Assembly: GCF_000172415.1 (NCBI RefSeq)
Contig: NZ_ABLD01000008.1
Coordinates: forward strand, 1-64,000
DNA from: Paraburkholderia graminis C4D1M
Lineage (GTDB): Bacteria; Pseudomonadota; Gammaproteobacteria; Burkholderiales; Burkholderiaceae
Direction: 5' to 3'
DNA: 64,000 bases
The notes under the pieces were generated by a model. It was not told the DNA's origin, did no database searches, and was given only the letters and a program-made list of their open reading frames with translations. A program made the translations under genes and the position numbers. Positions 44,945 to 54,517 of this stretch are shown in pieces. How positions within the stretch are numbered: the first letter of the stretch is position 1; the number at the start of each line of letters is the position of its first letter.

Positions 44945-46524
44945 GCGTCTATCTCCACGACCGCGAGCGGCCATTCCGCGGACGGCGCACGAAGCCCGGC
45001 CGCATTCGCCAGATAGGCGCGCACGTCGTCGCAGGTCGGCAGCGCCAGCGCCGTGGCGAGACAGTCGCGCGAAAGCCGCGTGAGTTCGCGTGTGGCGAGC
45101 AGAAGCAGACGGTCGCCGCGTTCGAGCGAAAGCGCCGCTTCGTCGCAGTTCGGATCGCCGTGGGCGCCGATGCCGGGCATGTCGAGCCATGCGTCGCCGA
45201 ACAGCAGATCGTCCAGCTCGCCGCCCGCGCCGGCCGCGCGCTCGACGAACGGCGCGAGCAACTGGCCGGAGCGCCAGTGCCACAGCGCCGCGGCGCCGAC
45301 GCGCATCACGCGGGCGGACGCGCCCTCGAAACACACGACGACAGCCGCGCCGTTTTCGGCAGCCGCCCCGCTTGCTTCACGGCTTGCTTCACGGCTTGCT
45401 TCACGGCTTGCGTCATGGCTTGCGTCGTGGCTTGCGTCGTGGCTTGCGTCGTGGCTTGCATTACGCAGCCGCGCATGGAGCGACATCAGCCCGGCCCTCA
45501 GCATCCGGGCGTCGGGCGCGTTCAGCAGCACCGTCCCGCGGATGCCGCGCGCGGCCACGCGGCGTGGCTCAGGCGGACCGTCGTCGGCGCTCACGAGCAA
45601 AGTGCGGCCGTTGTCCAGCCACATCGTCGTGCTGCCGATCGGGGCGGTGCGAGGGACGAGGTCGGGACTGCTTGAGGTCGCGATCAAAGGCTCGCTTGCG
45701 GAGGCGCAGACTGCCGTCGTCGACGCGGCGTCGCCTGCATCGATATCCGACGAGCTAAAAGTATCGTCAGCGCGCAAGGGTTGCTCGTACGGTTGATACT
45801 GTCGATACGCTCCATGCGGTCCGTGCAGTTCCTCCAGTTGGTGCAGCCCATATACGTCCTGAACCGCCAGGCGTGAAGGCGCAAGCAGCGCCGCATAACT
45901 GCGCGGCAACCCGCGCGTCGCCAGCAATCGCGCCGCGCCCGCGGTCCACCACAGGCACCACGGCCCCGGCCTCATGCAAAGCTGGCGCCATGCCTCGCTC
46001 AGAATCAGGCCGGCGCACGTGCTGTCCGTTATGCCGAGTTCCCATTGCCCGCTGTCCCACGGCAACTCGCGCCAAAGCGCCGACAAATCGCGCGCGTCGC
46101 TGAATGGCCGGGGCAGCGTCACGACGCGCGCGTCGAAGGTCTCGACGCTGACTGCCTCGCCTTGAGCGCCGCGGTACACCCGCTCGAGCGCGTCGAACCA
46201 GCCGGGATTGCCGAACAGCTCCGCGACTTCGCCGGAACAGCGCGCCGCCAGCACGGTCGGGAATGCACGGCCGACACGGTCCACGGCCGGACCGGCGAGA
46301 CCGCACCACGAGCCGTTGCCGCATACCTGTGACGGAAGCACGAACCGCCATGCCGGGGCGTGCTGCCAGGCGGACGCCCATCGCTCGCCGGTCTCGCGCC
46401 GCCCGATCTCGACCGCGCGCTGGAAGTGGCGATCCCATGCGTCGACGAAATCGGGCGGCAGCCGGCGCCGCACAAAGTCGCCTGCGCCGGGCAGCTTGCC
46501 GTAGAAGCCGACGGCGCCGCTCAT
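44941..46524 (-). CDS. tagF: T6SS protein TagF with a degenerate PP2C-like C-terminal domain
   Basis: The 527-residue protein begins with the TagF domain (VGFYGKLPGAGDFVRRRLP), a post-translational repressor of T6SS assembly in Pseudomonas and Agrobacterium. After a linker with seven 4-residue repeats (ASHD x4, ASRE x3) comes a C-terminal part of about 150 residues that follows the PP2C pattern (ARVMRVGAAALWHWRSGQLL, LERGDRLLLLATRELTRL, final WPLAVVEID) but lacks the DGxGG motif and metal-binding aspartates. It is read as a pseudophosphatase fused to TagF. ATGA overlaps join it to tssM and pppA. Confidence 0.85.
   Translation of the reverse strand: MSGAVGFYGKLPGAGDFVRRRLPPDFVDAWDRHFQRAVEIGRRETGERWASAWQHAPAWRFVLPSQVCGNGSWCGLAGPAVDRVGRAFPTVLAARCSGEVAELFGNPGWFDALERVYRGAQGEAVSVETFDARVVTLPRPFSDARDLSALWRELPWDSGQWELGITDSTCAGLILSEAWRQLCMRPGPWCLWWTAGAARLLATRGLPRSYAALLAPSRLAVQDVYGLHQLEELHGPHGAYRQYQPYEQPLRADDTFSSSDIDAGDAASTTAVCASASEPLIATSSSPDLVPRTAPIGSTTMWLDNGRTLLVSADDGPPEPRRVAARGIRGTVLLNAPDARMLRAGLMSLHARLRNASHDASHDASHDASHDASREASREASREASGAAAENGAAVVVCFEGASARVMRVGAAALWHWRSGQLLAPFVERAAGAGGELDDLLFGDAWLDMPGIGAHGDPNCDEAALSLERGDRLLLLATRELTRLSRDCLATALALPTCDDVRAYLANAAGLRAPSAEWPLAVVEIDA
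45371..45454. repeat. Seven 12-bp tandem repeats inside tagF
   Basis: Three units CTTGCTTCACGG, one CTTGCGTCATGG and three CTTGCGTCGTGG (plus strand) code for the ASRE and ASHD repeats in the TagF linker. The unit is four codons, so slippage would alter linker length without shifting frame. Confidence 0.88.
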
Positions 46525-49500
46525 CGCGGGCACCTGAAGCGCCGCACTTCGTTGCTGTCGAACGGATTGCGCAGACTCGCCGGCTGGATCGGCAGCTTCA
46601 GAGCATGGCCGTCGAAATCGAACGTCGCCAGATAGCGAAGATCGCCCTGCTTTTGCAGGCGAGCGGCGTCGAGCGCATGGAAGAACGCCCATTCGCCGTC
46701 GAAGCGCAACGGCGTGCCGAGCGGACGGCCGGCCACATCGAAAGCGCTGACCGACACGTGGCCCGGCTGCGGGCCCGGCCATGCCATCGCGACGCTCGAC
46801 GCCCCGTTAGCCGAATAGTCGTACTTCTGCCCGTCGATCTCGATCACGGCCCGCGCGATGGGCGCCTCGAACTGCGGCGCGAGCAGCGTGAAGCCGACCT
46901 GCACCTGAGCGCCGCTGCGAAAGAACATCTGACGGATGTCGTCGGCGGCCTGCGCGCCGGCCAGCACCGATTGCGGTCCCGGCGGCGCGCCCGGTTTCCA
47001 GCGCCATGCACGGCCGCCCGTATCGACTCTCTGCGCAAGCGTCGATTTGAAAAAACTGTCGAATCTGCCGCCGTTGCCAAACAGCTCGGCGAAATTCTGC
47101 AACGGGATATCCGAGCCGCCGCTTGCCGCAAACGGATAGCGTCCATCGACGAAGTTTGCGCAGTCGCTGCCCGCCGCCGCGCGAAACTGATCGGCAAGGG
47201 CCGCGCTGCTGCCGCTCGCAACCAGATCGGCGCTCTTGCCGGTGAGACCCTGAATCAGCCCGGCCACCTGCGGCGGCAGTTGCCCCGCTTCCTGGCGCGC
47301 GGCAAGCAGCGCCGGACTGTTCTGCGCGGCAGGGTCGCCCAGGTCGTTCATAGTCAGCAGGGTTTTGCCAAGCTGATCGAGCACGGCCAACGTATGGTCG
47401 AGCGGCGTCGCGCCGCTCGTGCCCGTGCCCGTGCCCAGTTGATCGATCTGCGCGAAATGTTCTTCGATGGCCGCGCCCGGCTGCCGCGAGCCGGCCGGGT
47501 TCGCATCGCCCGCCTTGAGCGTGACGCCGACGGGCAGCGGCGCGCCTGCGTTGCGCAGTTCGCCCGCGAGGCGCGTGTTCAGCGCGCGCTTCGCCGCGAT
47601 GTTTTCACCCGCAAGCCGCGCCTGCGAGGCCAGCGAGTCGGCGCCCGCCGCCGCGGCGCTTGCCGGCGCGCGCAACATGTCGCTCGTATTGTCGCGAACC
47701 AGGTTGAGCAGCGCTTTTAGCGGCGAACTCGGTCCGGACAGTTTCGCGGCCATCGCGCTCGCGTCCTGAATGCTCGTGACCGGCTGCAATTGCAGATCGG
47801 CGAGCAAGGCATCCCAGTTCCGGATGTAGTCCTGCTCATAGAGCGTCAGCACCTGTTGTTCGTAGCGCGAGCGGGCTAGCGGATCGACGCGCCCGCTGTC
47901 GAACACCCAGTAGTCCTTCACGAAACGATCGACGGACTGGTCTAGCCCGCCGCTCACCTCGGACTGGAAATACGGCCGCGTGAAAAGAACCGGCAAAGGC
48001 TCGGACAGCGGCGCCCCGCTCTGGCGGCGGAACACGTTGCCCAGCAACCCGAGCGACTGGTCGAGCCGCACCGGCGACGCGCCGGAGCGGCCCGCGTCCA
48101 GTTGCACGCTGCCGTAGATCAGCGTGGCGACGTCCGCCGTCTTCAGCGTCGAGCGCGCCTGAGCGATCAGTGCGTTGTCGAGCGGCAGTGCGCGCGGCTT
48201 CTGCGCGTCGCCGAGCCGGGCGGAGAAGTGCTTGTCGAGCGCAGTGCGAATCGCCGGGTCCTGCGGAAACAGCCGCTGCCACTCGACGCGCGCAAGCGCG
48301 GCCAGTTCGTCCGCGTCGAGATGCTGCGGCTCGCCGAGCATCAGGTAGCCCTTCAGATCGTCGTAGAGCGCTTGCGGATTGCTGGCGTTCTCGACGAGAC
48401 CTTCGCGAAACCGCAGGTCGACGCCCGGCAGCAAGGTGCCGTCAAGCTCGCGCAGATATGCGCTGTGCGCCTGCGCGAAGAGCGCGTTGCCCTGATACAG
48501 CCCGAAGCGCATCGACCACGGCACATGCGCGCGGTACTGACCCGCGGCGTCCTGCGTCGCGGAGATCACCTCGAGCCGCGCGAGCGCCCGCGCGAAATAC
48601 GACTTGAGGTCAGGCGCGCCGGCAAGCGTAGCGGCATCGGGCAGATCCTTCAGCGCGCCCTGAACTTCCGCGACGAACGCGCGGTTGCGCGCATAGCTGG
48701 TCGCGAATCCCGCGACCAGCGCGAGGGTCACGACGGCGAGGCCCGCATAGGCGGCGGCCTGCATGAAGAGCTTTTGCCGCTCGAAGCGCGGATTCGTGCC
48801 CGCGAGACCGGACTCGCGAAACAGCACATCCTTCAGCAGGCGCTCGACGAAGTAGGTGTGCCGCTGCCCGGCGCCGGCCTGCACTCGCGCGGCGTCGACG
48901 CCGAAGGTGCGCGCGACCGCTCCCAGGATCCGGTCGATCGGCGCGCCCTCCTGGGTGCCCGAACTCAGGTAAGCGCCACGCAGCATCGGTGGAGCGCCGT
49001 ACTCGTGACGCCCGAACGCGGCCTCGACGAACTGCCGGGCGATCTCGCGAAACGCACCCAGTTGCTGCGGAAAGCTCAGCACCGACGCACGCCGGCCGCG
49101 ATCGCGCTCGCCGTGCAGGCGCTCGATCAGGCGCGTGTTGAGGCGGTTGAGCAGCAGATCGTATTCATCGGCGAAACGGCTGGGCGCACTGCCGTCGAGG
49201 CTCGCGCCCAGCGGGAAGGTGACGCCCCACACCTGGCTGCGCAACTGAGCGCCCAGGTCGTCGAAGAACTCGCCGAAACCCGCCACCAGGTCGCATTTCG
49301 TGAACACGAGATACACGGGCACGGCGACCTTCAGATGCTGCGCGAGTTCGTCCAGACGACGGCGCACGGCGCGCGCATGCTGTTCGCGCGCGGCGTCGTC
49401 GAAGCCGAGCAGATCGGACACGCTCATCGTCACGATGACGCCGTTCAACGGCCGGCGCCTGCGATAGCGGCGCAGCAGCGCGAGAAACGACTGCCATGCG

Positions 49501-50090
49501 CTTGCATCGGCTTGCGCGTCGGAATCCTGCGTCGTGTAGCGGCCCGCGGTGTCGAGAAACACGGCCTCGTCGGTGAACCACCAGTCGCAGTTGCGTGTGC
49601 CGCCGATACCGCGCAACGCGTCCTTGCCGAAGCGCTCGGACAACGGAAAGTCGAGACCGGAGTTTTGCAGAAGCGTGCTCTTGCCCGAGCCGGGCGGCCC
49701 GATCACGACATACCACGGCAGCGCGTACAGGTTGTTGCCGTTGCGGCGTGTCTTGCGCAGCGTGTGGATTGCTTCACGAAAGCGCTGCAGCAGTTGCGCA
49801 CGCTCCTCGCTGCCGGGCTCCGCGGCGGCGAGCTGCGTTTCCTGGCCCGCGAGGTCGCCGGAAAGCCGTGCCGTCTTGCGCTGCGCTCTCCATTGCAGGA
49901 CCTGCAAGGCGATCACCCATGCGAGCACCACGGCGAGAATCAATGCGACCCGCGCCGCCGCGCTCGCGAGCGGTTCGCGCTCGCCAATGCCCACGTAAGG
50001 GCCGCCGAGCCAGATCAGTGCCGCGATCAGCAGCAGGCCGAGCGCGTGCGTGAACCACCGGGACTTGACCCAGGTTTTCAGCGTGTTCAT
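46521..50090 (-). CDS. tssM: Type VI secretion inner-membrane core protein TssM
   Basis: The 1189-residue IcmF-family protein forms the trans-envelope channel with TssL and TssJ. Two N-terminal membrane helices (about residues 12-30 and 46-66), an intact Walker A (GPPGSGKSTLLQNSG, 131-145), a third membrane helix near 445 and a long periplasmic domain are visible. The C-terminal part has the usual QVGFTLLAPQFEAPIARAVI beta-rich segment. It starts four bases after the tssL stop and overlaps tagF by 4 bases. Length is normal for the family. Confidence 0.95.
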   Translation of the reverse strand: MNTLKTWVKSRWFTHALGLLLIAALIWLGGPYVGIGEREPLASAAARVALILAVVLAWVIALQVLQWRAQRKTARLSGDLAGQETQLAAAEPGSEERAQLLQRFREAIHTLRKTRRNGNNLYALPWYVVIGPPGSGKSTLLQNSGLDFPLSERFGKDALRGIGGTRNCDWWFTDEAVFLDTAGRYTTQDSDAQADASAWQSFLALLRRYRRRRPLNGVIVTMSVSDLLGFDDAAREQHARAVRRRLDELAQHLKVAVPVYLVFTKCDLVAGFGEFFDDLGAQLRSQVWGVTFPLGASLDGSAPSRFADEYDLLLNRLNTRLIERLHGERDRGRRASVLSFPQQLGAFREIARQFVEAAFGRHEYGAPPMLRGAYLSSGTQEGAPIDRILGAVARTFGVDAARVQAGAGQRHTYFVERLLKDVLFRESGLAGTNPRFERQKLFMQAAAYAGLAVVTLALVAGFATSYARNRAFVAEVQGALKDLPDAATLAGAPDLKSYFARALARLEVISATQDAAGQYRAHVPWSMRFGLYQGNALFAQAHSAYLRELDGTLLPGVDLRFREGLVENASNPQALYDDLKGYLMLGEPQHLDADELAALARVEWQRLFPQDPAIRTALDKHFSARLGDAQKPRALPLDNALIAQARSTLKTADVATLIYGSVQLDAGRSGASPVRLDQSLGLLGNVFRRQSGAPLSEPLPVLFTRPYFQSEVSGGLDQSVDRFVKDYWVFDSGRVDPLARSRYEQQVLTLYEQDYIRNWDALLADLQLQPVTSIQDASAMAAKLSGPSSPLKALLNLVRDNTSDMLRAPASAAAAGADSLASQARLAGENIAAKRALNTRLAGELRNAGAPLPVGVTLKAGDANPAGSRQPGAAIEEHFAQIDQLGTGTGTSGATPLDHTLAVLDQLGKTLLTMNDLGDPAAQNSPALLAARQEAGQLPPQVAGLIQGLTGKSADLVASGSSAALADQFRAAAGSDCANFVDGRYPFAASGGSDIPLQNFAELFGNGGRFDSFFKSTLAQRVDTGGRAWRWKPGAPPGPQSVLAGAQAADDIRQMFFRSGAQVQVGFTLLAPQFEAPIARAVIEIDGQKYDYSANGASSVAMAWPGPQPGHVSVSAFDVAGRPLGTPLRFDGEWAFFHALDAARLQKQGDLRYLATFDFDGHALKLPIQPASLRNPFDSNEVRRFRCPR

Positions 50091-50094
50091 GGGT

Positions 50095-51435
50095 TCAGTT
50101 CTCCGGGATAAACAGAATTTCCACGCGACGGTTGCGCGCCCGGTTCGCCGGCAGATCGGCCGGCGTCGCGATCGGCTGCGACGAACCGGCGCCGTTTGCC
50201 TCCAGCCGGCGCGGATCGTCGAGTCCTTGTGCGAGGACCGCCAGCGTGTTCTGCGCGCGCGCCGTCGACAGCGCGAAGTTGTCCTTGAATCGGAGCGAGT
50301 GCACCGGTTGATCGTCGGTATGGCCCACCACGATCACGCGCCCGCGCACCTGGTTCAGCGCCGAGGCCACGCGGCGCAGCAGCGGAATCTCGTCGGGTAA
50401 AAGATCCGCTCCGCCCGAAGGAAACAGCGCGCCTGCCGCAAGGCGTATCGTGTCGCGGCCGTCGGCCTGCTCGTCCACGGCGAGCGCGCCCGATTGCTCG
50501 AGCGGCGCAAGCAGCGCCTTCAGGCTGGGGCGAGCGGGCCTGGGCGCAGCGGCCCCGGCGGGCGGCGGCGCGCTGCCTGTGCCGATCGCGGCAAGCTGCG
50601 CGCCGACGGGTTCGGCGAGCGCATTCAGCCGCGTGAAGAAGTACAGGAACGCACCGATCACGATGACCGCCGACGCGGCAGCCGCGATCCACAGCGGCAC
50701 ATGACGCATGACCGGATTGCGGCGGTCATCGACGCCGCGCCAGTGCGGCGCCAGTTCGGCAGCGGGCGCTTCGCGCAAGCCGCGAATCCGGCGGTACAGA
50801 TCGTCCTGAATGTCGGCCAGACGGCCGAGGCCGCCCGGCTCCACCAGATAGCGTCCGCCGAAACCGAGCGCGAGGCAGATGTACATCATCTCGATCAGAT
50901 CCAGATGACGCGAGAAGTCCACGCTCAGCCGGTCGAGAATCTGGAAGAACTTGGCGCCGCCGTAGGTCTCGCCGTGAAACGTCACGAGCAGCGTCTTTTG
51001 CGCCCATCCGCTCAGGTCGCCCCACGGCGCGTTGTTCACGGCTTCGTCGAGCATGGTGCACAGCACGTAGCGCGCGGCCATGACGGTTTGCGTGTTGACA
51101 CCGGCATCCTGCGCGTGACGCTCGAAGCTGTGCACGTGCGCGACGGCCTGTTCGCGCAGCCGCGCGACATCGGCGGGCGCCGCCACGCTGTGCCGCAACT
51201 GCACGCTGAGGAGCAGCAGCGGATTGGCGGCGCGCACGAGCGGATTGACGACGCCGTTCATCAATTCGCGAAGTTCGATACGCGGCGCGGCAGAAGCGGC
51301 CTGCTCGTGGCCGCGCGAAGGCGCATGCCGCGGCATGATGCGCGTTGCGTCGTCGGCGCCGGCTTGCGGCTGCGGACGGATCACGGTGGCGTCGAAGCGC
51401 CCGGCCGGCTCATCGTTGCGATTGGCGGTGTTCAT
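50095..51435 (-). CDS. tssL: Type VI secretion protein TssL with OmpA-like peptidoglycan-binding domain
   Basis: The 446-residue protein has a disordered N-terminus with Thr-rich DATVIRPQ and DATRIMPR segments, a DotU/IcmH domain (about residues 55-240), one membrane helix (about 255-277) and a C-terminal OmpA domain (VVGHTDDQPVHSLRFKDNFA, NRARNRRVEILF). The evolved OmpA fusion anchors the complex to the cell wall directly. The Thr motifs near the start are plausible targets for PpkA. The ATG overlaps the tssK stop (ATGA). Confidence 0.94.
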   Translation of the reverse strand: MNTANRNDEPAGRFDATVIRPQPQAGADDATRIMPRHAPSRGHEQAASAAPRIELRELMNGVVNPLVRAANPLLLLSVQLRHSVAAPADVARLREQAVAHVHSFERHAQDAGVNTQTVMAARYVLCTMLDEAVNNAPWGDLSGWAQKTLLVTFHGETYGGAKFFQILDRLSVDFSRHLDLIEMMYICLALGFGGRYLVEPGGLGRLADIQDDLYRRIRGLREAPAAELAPHWRGVDDRRNPVMRHVPLWIAAAASAVIVIGAFLYFFTRLNALAEPVGAQLAAIGTGSAPPPAGAAAPRPARPSLKALLAPLEQSGALAVDEQADGRDTIRLAAGALFPSGGADLLPDEIPLLRRVASALNQVRGRVIVVGHTDDQPVHSLRFKDNFALSTARAQNTLAVLAQGLDDPRRLEANGAGSSQPIATPADLPANRARNRRVEILFIPEN

Positions 51436-52772
51436 GCGCGAACCGCCCACAGTTGAAGATCGAGGCCGGCAAAGCCGCTGCCGAAATGCATCGCGATGCC
51501 ACCGGATGTCTTCAACATTCGCCACATCGCCGAACCGCGGTCGCACTCGAAATACACGAAGCCGGACGTATAAGGCAACTGGCGCGGCGCGACCGCCATC
51601 GACGACACGCCGATGCCCGGCAGTTGCAGATTCACGAGGTCGCGGATTTTCTCCACGGGGCCGATTTTCGATTGCGTGGGCAACTGCCGGCGCATGTCCT
51701 CGGCTTTCATATCGGCTCGCGCGGCGAGCACGAAGGTTGCCGTGTCGAGGAGCGTCGAATCCGGCACGACGCCGACCCACACGCCGTACTTGCGTTGCTG
51801 CAGCGGAATCGGCACCGCGCTCTGTTCGAGCACGGCGCTCAGCGCGATCCTCAATGCGGCGATCACCGGCTCGAAGCTCTCCCGCAGCAGTTCGTGCCGG
51901 TACGCCGGAAAGCTCTGCGCGCGCTTGGCCGGCGCGGTGAAGGTGGCCAGTTCGCCGGCCAGTTCGAGCAGCAGCCGGTACAGCGCTTCGGGATGCAGCA
52001 GCGGCGCTTCGGCCAGATGCGCAACGAGCGGCTGGTAACGGTTGATGACCTGCAGCATCAGGAAGTCGGCGATCTCCGCAGCGCCGCCCCGATCCGTTTG
52101 CGTGACGCGGCTCGCGAGCGCTTCGCCGCGCTGGTGAAGCAGGCCGAGCAGTTCCGACAGAAACGTCACCAGACGCTCGGCAGCCTGAGTCTGCAACGCG
52201 CTCGGCATGAAGCCGTCGTCGAGCGTCACGCGCCGGTCGGCCCGGCACTCGATCACGCGGGCGAGCGGAATCTGCATCAGTCCCTCGGCGGGCTGCGACT
52301 CCGGCATGAGCCGCGTGCTCATGCCCGCGACTTCGAGCACGATAAGCCCTTCCATGCTGCCGGACGCGTCGTGCACTTCCGTCTCGCGAACCCGATAGCG
52401 CAATAGCTGGTCGGCGGCGCCCGCGCCGGTCCATCCGCTGTCTGCCCGCGTGGACGAGCGCAGCGGCAAGCTCAGGTGAACGACCTGATCGCGCCAGTTC
52501 GAATCGATGTCGAGCGGCGCCGGCAATGGATCGTCGCCCGGCATCGAAAACGGCGTGCCGTCGGGAAACACGCCCCGCGCGCGCTTGATGCCGAGCTTGC
52601 CTATCGCGAGCAGGTCGGGTTCGAGTTCGAGCTCCTGGAAGCCCCACGCATGCGGGCGCAGCCCGCCCGCGCGCAGTTCCACGTAGCGCTCGAAGTAGCG
52701 TTCCTGCTGCTGCATGTGCTGCGGCCTCAGAAACAGGCCTTCGCTCCATATGACTTTGTTGCGGTGGGTCAT
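51432..52772 (-). CDS. tssK: Type VI secretion baseplate protein TssK
   Basis: The 446-residue baseplate subunit links the baseplate to the TssLM complex. It opens with the strongly conserved KVIWSEGLFLRPQHMQQQER and continues with QELELEPDLLAIGKLGIKRA. The ATG at 52772 is fixed by this conserved start; in-frame sequence further upstream is not TssK. It follows the FHA gene by 74 bases and overlaps tssL by 4. Confidence 0.95.
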   Translation of the reverse strand: MTHRNKVIWSEGLFLRPQHMQQQERYFERYVELRAGGLRPHAWGFQELELEPDLLAIGKLGIKRARGVFPDGTPFSMPGDDPLPAPLDIDSNWRDQVVHLSLPLRSSTRADSGWTGAGAADQLLRYRVRETEVHDASGSMEGLIVLEVAGMSTRLMPESQPAEGLMQIPLARVIECRADRRVTLDDGFMPSALQTQAAERLVTFLSELLGLLHQRGEALASRVTQTDRGGAAEIADFLMLQVINRYQPLVAHLAEAPLLHPEALYRLLLELAGELATFTAPAKRAQSFPAYRHELLRESFEPVIAALRIALSAVLEQSAVPIPLQQRKYGVWVGVVPDSTLLDTATFVLAARADMKAEDMRRQLPTQSKIGPVEKIRDLVNLQLPGIGVSSMAVAPRQLPYTSGFVYFECDRGSAMWRMLKTSGGIAMHFGSGFAGLDLQLWAVRA

Positions 52773-52846
52773 GTCGTCGGTTCGATCAAGAGTTCTGTGT
52801 GCGCCGCCCGGCTGCGGGCGGTGCGCTGACGCGGTGGCTGGGGTCA

Positions 52847-54517
52847 CTATTGCGGGTCGTCGGCCGAGCGGGCTTTGAGGTGCGCGAGCTGTTGCTCGTA
52901 GGCCCGCGCGAATTCGTCGCCGAACAGGCGCCGAAAGCATTCGTCGGGGTCTCGGGTTAGCGCGTCGAACTGCTCCTTGTAGCGCTCCCAGTGGCGCGGC
53001 CGGCCGCCGAGCGGCAAGCGTCGCGCGCGGCCTTCGGACTCCTCGATGCGCGCGGGATCGAACTGGGCCAACATCGACTGGAATGCCGAACGCACGCCGG
53101 CAAGCATGGCCATCTGGTGATTGCGGATGTCGGCGGCGGCATCGTTGAGCGCCGCGTTGCCGGACAGGAAGCCGCCGTCCGGCGGCGCGAACAGCCGCCT
53201 GACCGCTTCCTGCGCGGTCGGCGCGAACTTGAGCGGATTGTTCTCCGAACGCTGGATCAGCGTTGCAGGCAGCCGGAAGCGGTTCTTCAGCTCGGCGCGG
53301 GCGCGCAGCACGTCCATCATCGCGTCGACCGCGATGTGGAGCATGTCGGTCAATTGTTGCGCTTGCGCCTCGGCATCGGCGGAGGCTGGCGGGGACGCGC
53401 TGGTTGTGGCGGGGCTTGGGTCGGGGGTCGTGGGTGGCGTCGGTGGCGTCGGTGGCGTGGCTGATGCTGATGTCGATGGCGACGTTGCCGGCGTGGGTGA
53501 CGAATCCGTAAGCGGAGCCGCTGCCGCCGGATCGACTGACGGAACCGCTGCGCCCGTCGGAATCGATGAGACCGGCGCGGCGGCCGGAGCCGGAGCCGGA
53601 AAATCCACCATAGCCGGCGACGCATGCTGCCAATCCGCCGGCTGCCGTGAGTCCGTCGCCTGCGCTACATCCGCCGACGTCCCGGCGACGGGCTCGACAT
53701 CGACCGGCTCCCGTTGCGGCCCGGAACGCGGTTCGACCCGGCTTCCGGTTGCGTCCCAGTCGTCCGGCAGCAGCGGGCCGCTTGTTCGCGGCAGTTCGAC
53801 TTGCGGCGGGCGGAAGCGGTCCGCGACCGCCGGCATGTGGTTCCAGTCCGGCGCAGGCGGACCTGCGGGCGCAGCCTCGTCGGAATAAGAAGGCGGCGCG
53901 TCGAATAGCGCGAGCGGATCGAGACTCGCGCCCGCCGCTGCAGCATCGGCTGCACCGGGAATCAGCCCTTCCGCAAACCCTGCGCCGCCAGATGCGCCGG
54001 CACGCGCGGACGGCAGCAGCAGACCCAGATCGAGCGGCTCGGCGTTCCGCGCGCGAGCCGCTCCCACGTCGGAGGCGGGCAACGGCGACGGTCCTGCCGA
54101 CGCTGGCGGCAACGGCGCGGGCGCCGCCGCTTTGCGGGCATCTGTTGAAACGTCGCGCGAAACGTCGCGCGAGGTATCGTCCTGCCCGGCCGTCGCGCCG
54201 GAAAGACGCACCGTGATTTCGAATGTATCGATCTGCAGCCGGTCGCCGTTTTTCAGCGCCGCGGGATCGCCCCTTTGCAGCGCGGCGCCATTGAGCAGCA
54301 TGCCGTTGGTACTGCGGTCCTCGACGAAATAGAGGCCGTTCAGATAGCGCACCAGAGCGTGCAGCCGCGACACACCCTCGGTGCCGAGCACCCAGTCGCA
54401 GTCTTCCGAGCGGCCGATGCTGCCGTCGCGACAGTCGAACACGTACTCGCGCCGGCCGCCCAGACGCTCGGCCCGTTCGCCCTGCACCGAGAGAATCAGA
54501 TTGTGCGCGGTGCTCAT
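52847..54517 (-). CDS. tagH: T6SS-associated FHA-domain protein (TagH/ImpI-like)
   Basis: The 556-residue protein has an N-terminal forkhead-associated domain (DGSIGRSEDCDWVL, SRLHALVRYLNGLYFVEDRS, TNGMLLNG; about residues 28-105) that binds phosphothreonine, a long Ala/Pro/Ser-rich linker (about 115-390) and a C-terminal ImpI/VasC-type helical domain (FRLPATLIQRSENNPLKFAP). It is the expected reader of PpkA phosphorylation. It overlaps the small gene before it by 4 bases (ATGA). No tssJ lies in the 74 bases between it and tssK. Confidence 0.88.
   Translation of the reverse strand: MSTAHNLILSVQGERAERLGGRREYVFDCRDGSIGRSEDCDWVLGTEGVSRLHALVRYLNGLYFVEDRSTNGMLLNGAALQRGDPAALKNGDRLQIDTFEITVRLSGATAGQDDTSRDVSRDVSTDARKAAAPAPLPPASAGPSPLPASDVGAARARNAEPLDLGLLLPSARAGASGGAGFAEGLIPGAADAAAAGASLDPLALFDAPPSYSDEAAPAGPPAPDWNHMPAVADRFRPPQVELPRTSGPLLPDDWDATGSRVEPRSGPQREPVDVEPVAGTSADVAQATDSRQPADWQHASPAMVDFPAPAPAAAPVSSIPTGAAVPSVDPAAAAPLTDSSPTPATSPSTSASATPPTPPTPPTTPDPSPATTSASPPASADAEAQAQQLTDMLHIAVDAMMDVLRARAELKNRFRLPATLIQRSENNPLKFAPTAQEAVRRLFAPPDGGFLSGNAALNDAAADIRNHQMAMLAGVRSAFQSMLAQFDPARIEESEGRARRLPLGGRPRHWERYKEQFDALTRDPDECFRRLFGDEFARAYEQQLAHLKARSADDPQ

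Noticed and set aside
45371..45454. CRISPR-like array
   Set aside because: Units are contiguous 12-bp repeats without spacers, inside a coding frame.
48102..50111. A 669-codon plus-strand open frame opposite tssM
   Set aside because: It is a mirror frame of a GC-rich gene: composition is Arg/Ala/His-rich with no recognisable domain, while tssM on the other strand is complete and conserved.
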